A stretch of 64,000 nt of DNA from DUZB01 sp963747555 (lineage in GTDB: Bacteria > Desulfobacterota > DSM-4660 > Desulfatiglandales > Desulfatiglandaceae). How positions within the stretch are numbered: position 1 is the first letter of the stretch; each line of letters opens with the position of its first letter. This document shows, piece after piece, positions 25,573 through 34,478 of this stretch. The DNA lies in NCBI GenBank assembly GCA_963747555.1, contig CAVVFZ010000033.1, positions 1 through 64,000 on the forward strand. The letters are read 5' to 3'. The position numbers were made by a program, and so were the translations under genes. The notes beneath the pieces were generated by a model. It did not search any database and had not been told where the DNA came from. It saw only the letters and a program-made list of their open reading frames with translations.

Positions 25573-27519
25573 TCAAAAAAAGCAATCGCGCAATCTTTCC
25601 CACCGACCCGTCTTAACCCAGAAGTATTTTTCCTTGAAATGATTCGCTATCTTGCTGAAATTACCAGTGCTCCTACTTTTAACATAGGCGGAAAATCCAC
25701 CCGGACCGGCATTGTACATCGCGTAAAGCGCGCACGCCAACCCATCGTTGTCTAAAGCCTCTTTGCCTTTGAGCGCTTTCTTCTTGGGCAACGCATATTT
25801 CTTTAAATACATATTCAGGATATCAATCCCCGCAGCGGCGTTGTAGCGGATGTCCCACCGGAGATGTTCGATGTCATAAAATCCCCGCCATACCCGTTCG
25901 TTCACCTGCATCATGCCGACAGATGTCTTGGTGTACGACAGGAGATAGGTCAATTTCTTGTTATCAATAATAAATTGGCGAAAACAGCTCTCCTGCCATG
26001 CGGTGGCGTAGACCGCCTCCTGAAACATCTGGAAATAGCTTTCCGGGATGCTGTTCTTTATGACATTTTTTTTGGTTGCGGCCTCCAGGATGGTTTTGAT
26101 TTTTTGGATATGGTTCTCCACATTGTCCTTGGTCACCAGCCACTGTTTCAAATCACTCAGGGAGAGGGAGGTCCCCGGTTTTTCCGCCCAGCACATGCCG
26201 GGCATCATGGCCTTGTAAACCCCCGAGATGAACCACTGCGGAACAGTCATGGACGTAGGTGGGATTTCCATTCTCGGGTCTTCCTGTTCAAGAAGTCTTT
26301 CGTCAAAGGCCGGGCTGGTGAACTCCGGTGGCGGTTCCATTCCCATAAGCTTTCTCAAACCCGGATCAATCAGCATGCTGTACCGCAGGATAAGGGCTTT
26401 GTTCTCAGATAACATCCGGGCCAGCCGGACAAATCCGTTTCGACTGATTTCGATATTTATGGCCGGTCCCAATTTATCCAAAGCCGCCAACAGATCCGAT
26501 GCGGTAAAGAATGCGAGGTATCCCCATGAATTCGAAGACGGCTGCCTGGACAGATGGCTCTTTAATATGGGGGAGAGTTTTCCCCATGCATTCACAAACA
26601 GCTCCCGCACAAAATCTCTCGGGGAAGACGGGGCATCCGCCTCCAATTCGGCAACAAATCGATATCGTGTATCCAACAACACGGTCAGAAGCGTTTCCCG
26701 TTCTTCTGCCGTTAAAGGCATATCCTGCAGCGACATCAGGGTCTGAACCAAAAAAGAATCCCATGTTTCCCAGATTTCGATGAAGGCGTCAATCTCCTCC
26801 CGAGAAAGGGCCGCCGGAGCCGGTGGCTCCCCAGTGGTCGGCACGGTTTCAATGTCAGCAAGGATATTTATTGTCAATCCTTCAGGTTCGGCGACAACCA
26901 CTCCCGGCCTGAAACTCTCAAGCATGGCCTTTACATGGGGATGGTCTGCTTCAGGCACGCAGGAAAGCAAGAAAGGCGTCAGTTGCTCTATCGGCTCATT
27001 GAGCGCGATATGGATTTGTCCCATGCTCGCCATGACAGGTCCTTTAAAAAAATCCCACAAATGGCCCATCAGGCTGTCAGGCCGGTGATTTTTGTCCAGA
27101 AGAACGGAATCCACCGTATCAAAGGACAGCCGCCAGTTTCCGGGGCTTATCCGTGGCTTCATATGCGCCACCAGATATCCGTCCCATTCGATGGGGAATA
27201 CACAGCTTTCCCCCATACGGGTTCCCCCTTTCATATGAACTGCGGCTTCGATCCTCAACAGATTATTCTCACTCCTGAGGCTGGGATTCGAGAGAGAAAT
27301 TTTCTGGCAGTCGTTGTCCGGGTCGGTAACGACCAGCGTCTGGTCCGGATCGGTAAAAGTCGCGTGAATCAACAGGGTTTCAAGAAAAGGGTAATCCAGT
27401 TTCAGGGGAAAAGAGATGGTTTCACCGCGGACCGTTCCCGGCGCAAGCAATACGCTCCCAAGCAGGAAAATCATCACTGTAAAAAGAGAAAACCCGCTTT
27501 TCGTGAAGAAATCCTTCAT
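25573..27519 (-). CDS. Exported lytic transglycosylase (SLT type) with large N-terminal domain
   Basis: 648 residues from ATG 27519 (an ATG at 27543 is also possible). KSGFSLFTVMIFLLGSVLLA is a signal peptide ending near RGET. About 450 residues of unknown helical sequence precede a C-terminal SLT domain: ATAWQESCFRQF with the catalytic glutamate, TSVGMMQVNERVW, YNAAAGIDILNMYL and YAMYNAGPGGFSAYV. It would cleave the peptidoglycan glycan strand. The long N-terminal domain is unusual and may direct it to a partner. Confidence 0.85.
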   Translation of the reverse strand: MKDFFTKSGFSLFTVMIFLLGSVLLAPGTVRGETISFPLKLDYPFLETLLIHATFTDPDQTLVVTDPDNDCQKISLSNPSLRSENNLLRIEAAVHMKGGTRMGESCVFPIEWDGYLVAHMKPRISPGNWRLSFDTVDSVLLDKNHRPDSLMGHLWDFFKGPVMASMGQIHIALNEPIEQLTPFLLSCVPEADHPHVKAMLESFRPGVVVAEPEGLTINILADIETVPTTGEPPAPAALSREEIDAFIEIWETWDSFLVQTLMSLQDMPLTAEERETLLTVLLDTRYRFVAELEADAPSSPRDFVRELFVNAWGKLSPILKSHLSRQPSSNSWGYLAFFTASDLLAALDKLGPAINIEISRNGFVRLARMLSENKALILRYSMLIDPGLRKLMGMEPPPEFTSPAFDERLLEQEDPRMEIPPTSMTVPQWFISGVYKAMMPGMCWAEKPGTSLSLSDLKQWLVTKDNVENHIQKIKTILEAATKKNVIKNSIPESYFQMFQEAVYATAWQESCFRQFIIDNKKLTYLLSYTKTSVGMMQVNERVWRGFYDIEHLRWDIRYNAAAGIDILNMYLKKYALPKKKALKGKEALDNDGLACALYAMYNAGPGGFSAYVKSRSTGNFSKIANHFKEKYFWVKTGRWERLRDCFF

Positions 27520-27591
27520 CGTTCCTTTTCGAATGCACCTCAATTTCGATTTTCCCTTGTGGATGAATTAGCCCTGCTGGTTGCACGGCCT

Positions 27592-28653
27592 TCATTTCTT
27601 CATATTCTTTTTTGCTGTCTTAACAAACCGTCCGAATGCCCTGTCCTTTTTTCGTTTGTCCAAGTAGGACATTTCATAGTGCTCTGACTCTTTCCTGAGT
27701 TTCATATAATTCGAATAGCGCTCTTCAGTCAATGCACCGTTTGTGACTGCGGTTCGGACCGCACAGCCGGGTTCCTTCGTGTGGCCACAATTCGGATAGC
27801 GACAATTCAGGGAAAGCCCGACGATGTCTTCAAAGCCTTGGTTGACCCCTTCGCTCACACCGAGAAGGCCCAGTTCTCTCATTCCTGGGGTGTCTATCAA
27901 CATGGAACCTTGATTAAGAACAATGAGTTGGCGACGCGCAGTGGTATGTATGCCTTCTCCCGTTCCACTAACGGCCTTTGTGTCAAAAGCGTCTTGTCCG
28001 ATCAGGCGGTTGAGGAGTGTTGTTTTGCCGACCCCCGATGAACCGAGCAGGCAATATGTTCTTCCCGAGACTAGCACCTGCTGGAATTCGTCAAATCCGA
28101 TGCCCGTGATATTGCTGAGGGCATGGACTCTGGCTGTAATGGTGCTCGATGTAATGGCGGCAAGCTCCTGTTCCAGTTCTTCAGGGGCGATCAAGTCCGT
28201 CTTGGTGAGAACAACAATCGGTTCAACACCCCCGTCTGCTGCCATCACCAAGTACCGATCCATTCTTCGCACATTGAAGTCAAAGTGGCACGACTGAACA
28301 ATGAAAGCGACGTCAATATTGGCCGCAATCATCTGGAAATCCACATTTTTACCGGCGGATTTGCGGCGTAAAAAGGTCTTTCTCGGAAACACCTCATGAA
28401 TAATTGCTGCAGCGTCGTTGTTGTGATATTGCACTGTTACCCAATCGCCGACACACGGCAGGTCAATCGGAGATTCTACCTGGAAATGGAACTTCCCGGC
28501 GAGTTCAGCCGGGACTTCCTTTGTTAGATTTCTGATGAGGTAGGAGCCGCGGTCAACTGCCGATATACGCGCAATGTCCCGGCCCTCTTGACGCAAGTCA
28601 CTGACATGCGATTGAAACCATTGGTCGAAACCCATATTACTCAAATTCATCAT
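27592..28653 (-). CDS. rsgA: Ribosome small-subunit-dependent GTPase
   Basis: 353 residues. The GTPase motifs are circularly permuted as in RsgA/YjeQ: TKTD (G4) comes before GSSGVGKTTLLNRL (G1) and DTPGMREL (G3). An N-terminal OB fold (VGDWVTVQYHN) and a C-terminal zinc knuckle (CRYPNCGHTKEPGCAV) are present. It matures the 30S subunit. The gene has normal length and no frameshift. Confidence 0.93.
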   Translation of the reverse strand: MMNLSNMGFDQWFQSHVSDLRQEGRDIARISAVDRGSYLIRNLTKEVPAELAGKFHFQVESPIDLPCVGDWVTVQYHNNDAAAIIHEVFPRKTFLRRKSAGKNVDFQMIAANIDVAFIVQSCHFDFNVRRMDRYLVMAADGGVEPIVVLTKTDLIAPEELEQELAAITSSTITARVHALSNITGIGFDEFQQVLVSGRTYCLLGSSGVGKTTLLNRLIGQDAFDTKAVSGTGEGIHTTARRQLIVLNQGSMLIDTPGMRELGLLGVSEGVNQGFEDIVGLSLNCRYPNCGHTKEPGCAVRTAVTNGALTEERYSNYMKLRKESEHYEMSYLDKRKKDRAFGRFVKTAKKNMKK

Positions 28654-28856
28654 ATGTTGGTACCGGACGCCCAGCTCAGCGCGTGGTTATGTTTTAAGGA
28701 CAGCTCTTTGTTGCGACCAGCGGTTAGTATAGATGGAAAGGCTTCCATGTATCGCCTATCTACCCAACCTCGCCGGTCTCTGGAAAACTTGGCAGGAATT
28801 CCTTTTTTTATCCGACACGTTACATTACTTATTTTCTTATGACCCGCATCCCACCC

Positions 28857-29162
28857 CTATTCAATAACTGTTCCCCTGCCGGTCGTTTCATACTCAAGTT
28901 TCACATGGTTGACGAACGCGATTCTCCCCCGGGAATTGGCTTCTAATTCGCGGGATGCGCACCAAGCGGTAAACGTCTCCGGATCAATTTCTGCGCGAAT
29001 GGCGATATTGCCGCTACCCTTGATTAATTCGCATTCCTTTTCGACAAGAGCCTGCCAGTCTTCAAAACTGGCGGGCATATTTTCGGAATCGGTAAAGATC
29101 TTAAGCGACCTGCGGTAAGTGTCCTCGTCCTTATACCAGGCAATCCCTATGACATTAAGCAT
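28857..29162 (-). CDS. Conserved hypothetical protein
   Basis: 101 residues: MLNVIGIAWYKDEDTYRRSLKI, MPASFEDWQALVEKECELIKGSG and EIDPETFTAWCASRELEANSRGR. The soluble alpha/beta composition and the Trp in FEDWQALVE recall small uncharacterised proteins seen in environmental proteobacteria. I cannot name a function. It has no close partner; the next gene on the same strand is a small zinc-ribbon protein. Confidence 0.6.
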   Translation of the reverse strand: MLNVIGIAWYKDEDTYRRSLKIFTDSENMPASFEDWQALVEKECELIKGSGNIAIRAEIDPETFTAWCASRELEANSRGRIAFVNHVKLEYETTGRGTVIE

Positions 29163-29236
29163 TCCGCCCTTCCTTTCCTTCGCTCATTTTTGGATTGGAA
29201 ACCCGTGTCATCCTTAATCAGATCAATGGATGGACA

Positions 29237-29518
29237 CTAGCTTTCAATAATTTCCCAGGACCTGATGCCGGGCGCTCCCTTTTGACATTCTGGACAGCGC
29301 CTTTCATGCATGTCTGATCCATTTGTTCCATAGACATAGCCGCAGATTGTACATTCGGTTTTATAGGCATATTGTCCGGAATCGGTTCCCTGAACGCCGC
29401 AATGACCGAAACATTGTTGGCCATTGCGATTGAGATAGCCCATTTCAGTGCTCTCGCCGGTCCCTTCCTGCCAGTTGATGGGCATATAGTCTTCGTCCAT
29501 GATCAATCTTTCTCCCAA
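29237..29518 (-). CDS. Small zinc-ribbon/rubredoxin-like hypothetical protein
   Basis: 93 residues, with MDEDYMPINWQEG as an alternative start seven codons in. CTICGYVYGTNGSD...RRCPECQKGAPGI forms two CxxC pairs of rubredoxin/rubrerythrin-C-terminal type, preceded by GHCGVQGTDSGQYAYK. It could bind Fe or Zn. Whether it transfers electrons cannot be told. Confidence 0.6.
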   Translation of the reverse strand: MGERLIMDEDYMPINWQEGTGESTEMGYLNRNGQQCFGHCGVQGTDSGQYAYKTECTICGYVYGTNGSDMHERRCPECQKGAPGIRSWEIIES

Positions 29519-29596
29519 TGGCTTGAGTCAGGGACGGCGGCTTTTTGCCGAAGCCCCTAATGCCGCGGTGGAGATCCTGAATCGCCGCACCGAGGC

Positions 29597-31942
29597 TTAT
29601 TCTACTTCACCCCTTATTGCAGCAAGCAGGCTATCCGTGTTGCCGCTCTTTAAACGGTATGCAAATGCCCCGGCAGCCGTCATCAAAGCAGCCTGATCCT
29701 CTTCATCATACATGGAAAGCCCAATGATGCGGATGTGAGGAAATTTCGCGTGGATGATGCGGGTCGCTTCCAAGCCGTCCATGTTCGGCATTCTGATGTC
29801 CATCAAAATGACATCCGGAAGAAGTTCCCGTGCCAGATGAACCGCCTCTTCCCCGTCCGATGCTTCGCCCACCACCTCTATGTCAGGGTGCGAAATGAGC
29901 ATCCGGGACAAGCCTTCCCGCATAACCGCATGATCGTCAGCGACCATTACATGTATTTTCCTTTCTAATCCCTGATCAAAAGTAGTGGAAACAGGCCTTT
30001 CGTGAATGTCCCTGCACGAGACCAGGGGCTCCTTTTCAGTTGATTTTGCCTCATCCAGTGGAACAATCAGGGAAATTGCAGATCCTGCATTGGGCGTACT
30101 TTCAATTTCCAATCTGCCGCCGAGATACTGCAGCCGCTCGCGAATACTGATTAGCCCGAACTTTTGGTCCGATTCTGCATCATTCCATGCGCGCTCGGCA
30201 TTAAACCCCACTCCCTGATCGCTGATAACCACTCGCAAGTTTCCATTTTGACGTTCCATTTTTACGGCTGCCGATTTCACGCCGGAGTGCTTGAGTGCGT
30301 TAAAAAGAAGCTCTCTTATCGACTGGAAAAGCAAAACAGCAAGATCTTTTCGATCCAGAACGATTGAGGTTTCGGATTTCAACTTCACATCAAAACTTTG
30401 GTTTTCGTGCATCCATCGAGCGAGCCATTTCAACGAAGCTGAAAGATCGCCTGAGTTGAGGACGGGTGGTGCAAGTTCTGCATTCAGTGAACGCATTTCC
30501 TTTATCGCTCGGTTGATGAGATCAAGGACAAGCTCGGCCGCGGACTTCGTCGTCTTACTGATTGAATTAATCAAAAGCTCCTGGTTTATTTTAGCCCCCA
30601 CCAGCAATTGCTGTATATGATCGTGAAGGATCTTGGCAATGCGGCTGCGTTCCCGATGCTCGGCCAGTGTGAGTTCAGAACTCAACCTGGTCAGTTGTTC
30701 AGCACGTTTTTTCAGTTCGGCGGTACGTTCGTGTACACGAAGCTCCAGATCATCGTGAGCCATCTTGAGGACTTTCTCTGCATGTTTTCGGTACGTGATG
30801 TTGCGATCGATTCCGCGGTAACCCAGGAGATTCCCCCGGGCATCCAGCCTGGGCACACCGGAGCTTTCGAGAACCACTCTTTGGCCGTCCTTCCTGATGT
30901 TCACATTCTCAATGCCGACGAACGCTTTAGGCTCCTTGGCAATCCCGGAAAGCTCCCCCAAAATACGGGCAGATTCGTCCGGGGGCATGAAATCAAATGG
31001 TTTTCGGCCGAGAACTTCCTCTGGTTCGTAACCGAGAAGATCGTAAACCCGTGGACTCGCGTATGTATAGACGCCATCGGCGTCCACTTCCCATATCCAG
31101 TCGCTCGTGGTCTCAACGAGTGAACGGAACTTCTCCTCGCTCTCTCTCAACGCCTCCACTACCCTCTTGTGCTCGGTCATATCTATTGAAGTAGACGTTA
31201 GCCCAAAAGGGTTGCCCTCGCTATCAAAGACCATGGCGGCTGACACCTGGACATCGAAAATCGCTCCATCTTTCCCTACAGCCTTGACCTCCCCGAACCA
31301 GGATTCTCCGCTTCTGAGCGTCCGCATGATTTCATCAAGTCTGTCCTTAACCAACCAGAATTTCCAAAAAGGTTTCCCCAAAAACTCTTCCGGATCTTCA
31401 AAACCCCACTGCTTGAGGAAAGAAGGATTTCCATATGTCATATTCCCTTCCAAGTCACAGGTAGCAATGATACTTGAAGAATTCTTGATGACATGATCTT
31501 TGAAAGATAGAGAATCCTCAATCTGCTTGCGTTCAGTGATATCCAATATGACGCCATCAATAAATTCCGGTTTCCCATCACTCTTATAAACAGGGATTCC
31601 CCTTTCAAGAAAATACCTAATGCCTCCATTTTTGTGTTTTATGCGGTATTCAATCTCAAAGGGCGTCTTGTGCCTGAGAGCATCCCGCACAACCTGTAAG
31701 ACATAAGAGTGATCCTCAGAAATGATTATTGGATCGATTGAGCACATTTCTCCTGTCATTAGCTCAGAGCTTTTATATCCTGTCATTTGTTCAAGCGTGT
31801 CGTTGAAAAATATAGTCCTCTTATGTCCTCTGAGGTGCACCCGGTAAACAATCCCGGGAATATTTACGGCAAGCGTTTGGAAGGTAGGTTTTTTAGTCCG
31901 TTTCAGCACCTTTTTTACCATTTCTTGCACATCTGGATCCAA
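29597..31942 (-). CDS. PAS-rich NarL-type histidine kinase fused to a receiver domain
   Basis: 781 residues, soluble. Three PAS domains occur at about 20-140, 145-265 and 270-390 (IPGIVYRVHLRG; NSSSIIATCDLEGNM; TTSDWIWEVDADGVYTY). A HisKA_3 region follows: LAEHRERSRIAKILHDHIQQLL, with the phospho-accepting His. The ATPase domain is near 540-630 (ISDQGVGFNAERAW, FGLISIRERL). A C-terminal receiver starts near 665 (VMVADDHAVMREG; LMDIRMPNMDG) but lacks the LuxR helix-turn-helix usual for this receiver type. So it is a hybrid kinase needing a separate output partner, and none is adjacent. Confidence 0.88.
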   Translation of the reverse strand: MDPDVQEMVKKVLKRTKKPTFQTLAVNIPGIVYRVHLRGHKRTIFFNDTLEQMTGYKSSELMTGEMCSIDPIIISEDHSYVLQVVRDALRHKTPFEIEYRIKHKNGGIRYFLERGIPVYKSDGKPEFIDGVILDITERKQIEDSLSFKDHVIKNSSSIIATCDLEGNMTYGNPSFLKQWGFEDPEEFLGKPFWKFWLVKDRLDEIMRTLRSGESWFGEVKAVGKDGAIFDVQVSAAMVFDSEGNPFGLTSTSIDMTEHKRVVEALRESEEKFRSLVETTSDWIWEVDADGVYTYASPRVYDLLGYEPEEVLGRKPFDFMPPDESARILGELSGIAKEPKAFVGIENVNIRKDGQRVVLESSGVPRLDARGNLLGYRGIDRNITYRKHAEKVLKMAHDDLELRVHERTAELKKRAEQLTRLSSELTLAEHRERSRIAKILHDHIQQLLVGAKINQELLINSISKTTKSAAELVLDLINRAIKEMRSLNAELAPPVLNSGDLSASLKWLARWMHENQSFDVKLKSETSIVLDRKDLAVLLFQSIRELLFNALKHSGVKSAAVKMERQNGNLRVVISDQGVGFNAERAWNDAESDQKFGLISIRERLQYLGGRLEIESTPNAGSAISLIVPLDEAKSTEKEPLVSCRDIHERPVSTTFDQGLERKIHVMVADDHAVMREGLSRMLISHPDIEVVGEASDGEEAVHLARELLPDVILMDIRMPNMDGLEATRIIHAKFPHIRIIGLSMYDEEDQAALMTAAGAFAYRLKSGNTDSLLAAIRGEVE

Positions 31943-31954
31943 TTTGAGGGGGGT

Positions 31955-32175
31955 ACTCCACGGGGAACCTCTTGAGGGAGATTCAGGGTTTAATTATATG
32001 AAATCATATGGAAATTAAAGGAGAAGTCAAGGGAAATATGAAAACAATACAGGGGGAGTACAGAAAAATAGAGTGCAGGGGTTGTTTTTGAGGGTTAGGC
32101 TTCACCGGCTTATGGCTTCGTACGACATTTTGTCTGGTGCGGCGAAAAGCCTCTTTAGCGGATAACGGCTTGGCT
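31955..32175. repeat. About 220-bp dispersed non-coding repeat, copy A
   Basis: Several blocks are shared in order with 59980-60195: GGAACCTCTTGA, GATTCAGGGTT, GAAATCATATGGAAA, GGAGAAGTCAAGG, and TCTGGTGCGGCGAAAAGCCT near the end. The copies differ in spacing and in many single bases. Here it lies between the kinase start and a REP transposase, where it is the main content of the gap. No ORF is conserved between copies. Confidence 0.7.
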
Positions 32176-32199
32176 TTGACTGATCCCCTGGCTTATAGG

Positions 32200-33285
32200 C
32201 ACGCCCATGCATTTATGCATTTCTAAACCTATTCGGATTCAACCCCAACTCCTGGGCAATAACCCGACCCCTTTGGACCGCTCTACTTGTGGCGGACTGA
32301 CTAAGCCCCAGCTTCAGACCCACGGCGGTCGCCGACATGCCCAATTCATGGACAGCCCAGAATGACAATACGCTACGGGCTTGTACCCGGCGAGGTTGTT
32401 TGCCAGGGGTCGTCACATCAGAATGAGACATGTCAAATAGATCAGCAACCCTCTTGCCAACTCCTTCAAAGGTATACCCATCGGCCTTCAGCCGATATTT
32501 TCGCTCCATCTCCTCGGATGCGAAATCAAGGACAGTCTCCACAAAGTCGCTGTCACCAAGAATGCGTTCATCGCTTTTAAAGTGGACTTTTTCCCGCCGT
32601 AATGCGTTTAACTCCTGCCAACCGCCTACACTCCGGACTAGCCCACCCCCGGTGAGCCCCGGCTTCCGACCTTCGGAAACGCCTTTGCCGACGAATTGAG
32701 CATACGCTCTCCTGGCACTCTTTCCGTGCGCGGCAAACATCCCAAGAACCTTATCAACATCCTGCCAGCCGCTTTTAACCGTTCCCATCATCCGACTGTG
32801 ACCACAGTAAACAAATCCGGATAACCGTTTCAGATCAGGTACAAGGCCTGCCCGCAGAGGATTCAAGTGAATATATCGCACTAATTCAAGTAAATACGTA
32901 TCTTCCTGGCAAAGAATGGATTTATATCGGTTTTGAAAAAGGTGTCCGCTCCTTTTGTGGCGGCGATTAAAGCTTACCACGTATCCGGTCAAAAGTTTCC
33001 GCATGACCGTGCTGATGGACGCTGTTCCGGTTCGGAGTAACAAATGGAAATGATTTGGAATAATCGCCCAGGCATAGCAGGACGTCTTTGTTTCCGACAA
33101 GATGCCGCCGAGTCGTTTGACAAAATTGTCCCTGTCCTCGTCATCTTCGAATATCCGCCGCCGTTCTATCCCTCGGCAAATAATGTGATGCAACGCTCCA
33201 GGAGCGTCTATTCTTGATTGTCTTGGCATGAATTCTCTATATCATGCCTTAGCCGGAAAGGAAACGCATAAATGCATGGGCGTCC
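32200..33285. mobile_element. REP-transposase element, copy 1 (intact)
   Basis: The gene at 32213 is bounded by matching inverted ends: ACGCCCATGCATTTATGCAT on the left and AAACGCATAAATGCATGGGCGT on the right. Copies at 40424 and 50533 share both ends, and the left flank GGCTTAT recurs at all three. The stop codon of the transposase lies inside the left end. Confidence 0.75.
32213..33229 (-). CDS. REP-associated tyrosine transposase (Y1 family) with C-terminal DnaA-like HTH
   Basis: 338 residues. MPRQSRIDAPGALHHIICRGIERRRIFEDD, IIPNHFHLLLRTG (the HUH motif as HFH) and YKSILCQEDTYLLELVRYIHLNPLRAGLV are the TnpA_REP signatures, with the catalytic Tyr in the YLLELVRYIHLNP region. The last 80 residues, ARSVLSFWAVHELGMSATAV and LGLSQSATSRAVQRG, resemble the DnaA C-terminal helix-turn-helix seen in the long RAYT subgroup. 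It is the only one of the three copies with an open frame throughout, so it is the likely source of activity. Confidence 0.9.
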   Translation of the reverse strand: MPRQSRIDAPGALHHIICRGIERRRIFEDDEDRDNFVKRLGGILSETKTSCYAWAIIPNHFHLLLRTGTASISTVMRKLLTGYVVSFNRRHKRSGHLFQNRYKSILCQEDTYLLELVRYIHLNPLRAGLVPDLKRLSGFVYCGHSRMMGTVKSGWQDVDKVLGMFAAHGKSARRAYAQFVGKGVSEGRKPGLTGGGLVRSVGGWQELNALRREKVHFKSDERILGDSDFVETVLDFASEEMERKYRLKADGYTFEGVGKRVADLFDMSHSDVTTPGKQPRRVQARSVLSFWAVHELGMSATAVGLKLGLSQSATSRAVQRGRVIAQELGLNPNRFRNA

Positions 33286-33302
33286 CTATTGGCCCGCTTT
33301 AT

Positions 33303-34328
33303 TCAATGTGAATGGGCAGGCAAGTCGTCATGTTCGTGCTCATCAATGCGGTGATATGCCTCTCCTGATGCATTGATTGGATCAATATGGATCGTAGCAT
33401 TGGAAAGATACCGCAACTGATGCAAGAGACGGTGTCGTACTTCCTTCGCTATCTCATGTCCCTTTTCGACTGAAAGCTGTGGACTTACGGCAATATTCAG
33501 TTCGGCATGGAGGCGGTGCCCCAACCATCTTACCCGCACTTCAGAGATGTCGCTTACCCCCGCGGTATGGTTTACGGCGTGACTGATTTCATCGATGATC
33601 TCCGGGTCCACCCCGTCAAGCATACGGGTAAAGATGGATTTTCCGGATTCCAATACAATTCGGAGAATTGTCACCGTTATGAGCAAGCCGACAATAGGGT
33701 CAGCCAGTGGATATCCCAGCCAGACCCCGACAGCACCAAAAAGCACGGATAGACTGGTGAGACCGTCTACTCGGGCGTGATGCCCATCGGCGACGAGGGC
33801 GGCGCTACCGATCTCATTACCGACCTTAATGCGGAATTGGGCCACCGCTTCATTGCCGATGAAACCGACTATCGATGCGACGATTACCGCCCAGAGATAC
33901 TTTACGGTCTGGGGGTGAAAGAAACGATCAATGGACTCATAACCCGCAACAATAGCGCTTAACAGAATAGTGAGCACGATTGCTACACCTGCCAAGTCTT
34001 CTACGCGACCGTAGCCATAGGTAAATCGTCTATTAGGTTTTCGGCGTGCAAGCCTAAAAGCAACCCACAGCGGAATGGCAGTGGCGGCGTCGCCGATATT
34101 ATGAATCGTGTCGGCAAGAAGCGCCACACTACCGGAAAACAAAACGATCACGATCTGAAAAACAGCAGTAGCGAACAGCCCAACGAAAGACCACTTAATG
34201 GCCCATATTCCCCTTTGAGTGGTAAAAATAGATGGGTCAATGGCACCGTGTGTATGGACATGGGCGCTCTGTCCATGTCCGTGCTCATGGTGATGGTTGT
34301 CTTGAGGGGTGTTTCGATGATCAATCAT
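33303..34328 (-). CDS. Cation diffusion facilitator metal exporter
   Basis: 341 residues. The His-rich N-terminus (NHHHEHGHGQSAHVHTHG) precedes six membrane helices. HNIGDA in helix 2 and DGHHARVDGL in helix 5 carry the HxxxD metal site of CDF exporters. The C-terminal domain (RWLGHRLHAELNIAV) is the cytosolic ferredoxin-like fold. It exports Zn(II) or a similar divalent metal by proton antiport. It is adjacent to the REP element and has no regulator. Confidence 0.9.
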   Translation of the reverse strand: MIDHRNTPQDNHHHEHGHGQSAHVHTHGAIDPSIFTTQRGIWAIKWSFVGLFATAVFQIVIVLFSGSVALLADTIHNIGDAATAIPLWVAFRLARRKPNRRFTYGYGRVEDLAGVAIVLTILLSAIVAGYESIDRFFHPQTVKYLWAVIVASIVGFIGNEAVAQFRIKVGNEIGSAALVADGHHARVDGLTSLSVLFGAVGVWLGYPLADPIVGLLITVTILRIVLESGKSIFTRMLDGVDPEIIDEISHAVNHTAGVSDISEVRVRWLGHRLHAELNIAVSPQLSVEKGHEIAKEVRHRLLHQLRYLSNATIHIDPINASGEAYHRIDEHEHDDLPAHSH

Positions 34329-34478
34329 TTTTGGAAGCTTCCTTCTTGTTTTCTTTCAACAGATAACGCCGGGGATAAGCTGCCGCCAACATTGCGGGAT
34401 ACCCACCTCAAGGGTTCCTCCTGACTTTGCGCCATTGCCCCCCCTTAAAATACAGAGTAGTGAATATGGACTGTCTCT

